Part shown: one piece after another, positions 61,226-64,000 of the stretch
Numbering within the stretch: the first letter of the stretch is position 1
How the letters are laid out: every line of letters begins with the position of its first letter
Source of the DNA: Cymodocea nodosa
Lineage: Eukaryota > Streptophyta > Magnoliopsida > Alismatales > Cymodoceaceae
DNA length: 64,000 nucleotides
Direction: 5' to 3'
NCBI GenBank assembly: GCA_036874045.1
Contig: CM072336.1
Span: forward strand, 5,298,501-5,362,500
Notes under the pieces: generated by a model
Told to the model about the DNA's origin: nothing
What the model saw: the letters and a program-made list of their open reading frames with translations, nothing else
The model's database searches: none
Program-made: the position numbers and the translations under genes

Positions 61226-61908
61226 TATAGACCATTAAACACAATTAATTAGAGAAGCAGACGATCCACCCCCCTCTTCTTCTTTTTCCTTCCTTCTCGT
61301 TATCGTATTTCCTGTTGAAATTAAATCAACACTGTATTATTCCTTTGTGAGGCAACGCATATATATATCATCTTCCGTCTCTGCTCCAGGGATTACTGGC
61401 TCTGCCGAGGATGATCGATTATGCTTAGCTCAAAAACACTACGTGTGTGTGTGTGTCGATAGACATTGTTGTTGTAAAATTCATACAAGGAATTGTCATT
61501 ACCATGTAATTTTGAGTTACAATAATAATAGACAACGTCTGTATTGTACCAGCAAATAAGCAAACACATCTCTTTCCATCCATGGCTCTTGCTCTTGTTC
61601 TTGTTTTTGTTGTAATTGCTTTGGTTATGCGTTCGATGTATCATCCTTATCTGTGCATGTATGTTTACGATGAAATCATATTTGTCTATGTAACGTAGAT
61701 GTCATTAACAGTTATAATAGGTTCCTTGTTTATTTTCCTGTTTGAGTATTACTTTTGTATGTAATTTGTTTGTGTTGTACTTTTTATTTTAAAAGGTTTT
61801 ATAAAATGGTTGTTGTTTCCAAGTATCTTTTCTTGGTTCATTCATCGACCATGTTATTATTGTGTGTGTGTGTGTGTTTTTTTTTTCTTTTTTCAGTTTT
61901 ACAAATTT
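61226..61908. other. CMF 3' region and possible copia LTR
   Basis: It begins as the 3' untranslated region of the CCT gene. The part just before 61909 should be the 5' LTR of the copia element if that end survives, but no LTR start was fixed. Short GT runs occur at about 61441 and 61860. Confidence 0.45.
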
Positions 61909-64000
61909 TGATATCGGAGCTTTGGCGTGACGATCTATAATCATAAAGATTTTTTGAAATTTAAAGCAAATTTTACGTCGCTTGCTCTACTTGTTTTTAA
62001 CGATGATAATTATCAACATTGGACCATACAAATGCAGACTTACATGGAAGTATTGGATTCATGGGATGATGCAGTAGAAGAGGATTATGAGATTACTCTT
62101 TTTATCTGATAATCCTACGATGGTATCTGACCGAAGATATCTGAGATTTTCTTCATGAAGAATGAAGGTCTTAAATTTGGAGTGGAAGTTTGAATTGCTT
62201 AAGATGAAAGATATCGAAAGTATTAAAAAGTACTCAAACAAGTTACTTGCAACAAAGTACGTCTCTTTGGTGCAAGTTTTACTGATTCTTGTATGGTTGA
62301 GAATATTCTAGTTTCCGTATTGGAAAAATATAAAGTCTTCCTCACCACTTCAGAAAATACATGAGATCTCTCAAAATTAACTTTGATAAAGTTAATCAAT
62401 GCATTACAAGCTCAAGAGCAGGGACAGGAAAGCACAAGTAAGGATGCTTTAATTGTGAGAAACACAATTGAGAAGAAGGGGAAGAAAAAGACTTATAAAA
62501 CTACATATGTTTTGCCACTTGAACAAGAAGGTACCTCTCGTAAAGGCAAACAAAACTCTTAAAAAAGAAGAAGAATCATCCTCCTTGTAAGCATTGTAGC
62601 AAAAGACTAAGACTAAAAAAAAATGAAACTACATAACAAAATAATAATGAGCCAAAAGAGGAGCAACTCTTCGTTGCTTCCACTTGTGTAGATGTTTATG
62701 AAGCCAACAATTGGCCTTTAGACAATGATTGTACAAACCATATGTCTTATGATAGGGAACTCTTCAAAGAGTTAAATCCAACTCTTTTTGCAATGGTAAA
62801 AATTGAGCATGACAATTTTATTTCAATTATTGGAAAAGGCATGGTTGTGCTTCTTACAATTAGAGGCGGCAAGCTGCTGCATGATGTGCTTTATGTACTC
62901 GAATTTACTCAAATCTCATTAGTGTTGGATGACTAGTGGAAAACAATTTCAAATTATTTTTTGAAAATAATCATTGCTCCATTTTTGATACTTCTAGGTA
63001 GCCACTATTTAAAATCCAAATCAGAGGAAGAAGATTGCACTGTAGCCTATGAAATAACTTTAGAATTAGTGAATCTCTAGCACAAGAGGCTAGGTCATTG
63101 CGGCCTAGATAGGATGAAAATATTAAGGAGCGCAAGAATATGCGAAGGACTTCTTATTCTTACACAATATTTCCCTAATTGTAGCACTTGTCAGGTACGA
63201 AAAATATGTAGATATAAATTTCAATCTTCAACCTAGAGAGCTCAAAGGCCTATCGTGTTTATCAACCATAGATTGGTAAAGTGATAATCTTCACTAATAT
63301 CAAATTTGATAAATCTACAAGTTGGAAATGGGATCATCAACAAACAGACTCAGTTGTTCAACCAAGAATAACTATTTTCAATTAAGAGAAGGAAAATTAT
63401 AATTCCAACTCTGATGATGAAGTACTAGAAATTCAAGAAGAGGAATTGGATGATCAACGAGGAGATAATGCTATAGATTATGAACTCATTAGGGATACCA
63501 AATCATTAGTAGATATCTACCAACGACCAGATCTAGCTAATGCTAAACTAGTTACTATAGATGAAGCCTTTAAAAATCAACTTTAGAGACGAGTAATGGA
63601 AAATGAATTTTCTACGATTTAAGAAAATAGTACATGGCAATTTGTTGATCCTCTTGAAAATTAAAAAGTTATTGGTGTTAAGTGAGAATTTAGGGTTAAA
63701 TTAAATCCTAATGGGTCAGTATTTAAGTACAAAGCTCAATTTGTCATAAAAGACTATTCTCAAGAGTTTAGTGTTGATTACATTGATATTTTCACACCAG
63801 TAGCTAAATTAGATACAATCAGGTTGCTACTAGCTTTAGTAACCCAATTCAATTGGAAGATACACCATTTAGATGTTAAATATGCCTTCCTAACTGGTGA
63901 TCTGATGGAGGATGTGTTTATTCAACAACCAGTAAATTTTGAAGTTTTAAATGAATCTAATAAAGTTTATAAACTTAAGAAGACATTATATGGGATCAAA
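61909..64000 (+). mobile_element. Ty1/copia retrotransposon, decayed and cut by window end
   Basis: A degraded primer site at 61909-61920 (10 of 12 bases of TGGTATCAGAGC) is followed by gag-like sequence (DDNYQHWTIQMQTYME), a protease-like remnant (WPLDNDCTNHMS, where WLLDSGCTNHM is usual), a gag-pre-integrase zinc-finger block (HKRLGHCGLDRM, CSTC), and then directly a reverse-transcriptase region (DIFTPVAKLDTIRLLLAL, HHLDVKYAFLTGDL, KLKKTLYGIK). Many stops and frameshifts break it. The integrase catalytic core expected between the zinc finger and the reverse transcriptase is absent, so there is an internal deletion near 63.24-63.35 kb. The frame opens from a GTG at 61927, with no clear ATG. 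The protease Ser-Gly of the active site is altered. Confidence 0.85.

Noticed and set aside
1-64000. CRISPR arrays, operons, bacterial-type promoters or rRNA genes
   Set aside because: None seen; the window is spliced plant nuclear DNA, and the only repeats are microsatellites, tandem duplications and transposon sequence.

Overview
This is nuclear DNA from a flowering plant. Every recognisable gene is of plant type, most are split by GT-AG introns, and the spaces between genes are AT-rich with degraded plant transposons. Several coding exons (ammonium transporter, PPR protein, plasmodesmal protein) are strongly GC-rich while others (V-ATPase, bystin) are AT-rich. That bimodality is more typical of monocots than eudicots, so a monocot is a reasonable but unproven guess.

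Layout, left to right. 3.3-7.2 kb (-): TRM/LONGIFOLIA-like DUF4378 protein. 11.5-15.3 kb (+): bystin, a 40S ribosome-assembly factor, in ten exons. 17.8 kb (+): small acidic protein 1 (SMAP1-like). 21.0-27.7 kb (+): V-ATPase subunit B, fourteen coding exons. 27.95-32.23 kb: a PIF/Harbinger transposon with TAA target duplication, a Myb/SANT-like ORF1 and a DDE transposase, both broken. 32.6-34.6 kb: a roughly 2-kb foldback made of two ~0.85-kb arms. 35.6-37.9 kb (-): ribosomal protein eL20 (L18a), with a fossil LINE in its last intron and a site II/telo-box promoter. 41.5-43.2 kb (+): AMT1-type ammonium transporter. 45.6-47.6 kb (-): intronless P-class PPR protein. 51.3-52.6 kb (-): chloroplast two-RRM protein. 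54.3-55.5 kb (+): plasmodesmata-located protein. 59.7-61.2 kb (+): CCT-domain (CMF) regulator. 61.9-64.0 kb (+): decayed Ty1/copia element running off the window.

The genes are independent housekeeping or signalling loci, not a cluster. Bystin and eL20 both serve ribosome production and both have telo-box-like motifs upstream. The PPR and RRM genes both belong to organelle-targeted RNA-binding families, and the interval between them carries a tandem duplication that left an orphan copy of the RRM gene's last exon next to the PPR gene.

The least ordinary structures are the 2-kb foldback with a one-sided TA expansion, the V-ATPase intron 13 (93 nt, stop-free, in frame, with a 22-unit TC repeat starting inside its donor site), the orphan-exon segmental duplication, and a GC-rich duplicated leader inside the Harbinger element. 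No wholly new multi-gene system was found. All exon boundaries were read by eye from splice sites, phase and family resemblance.
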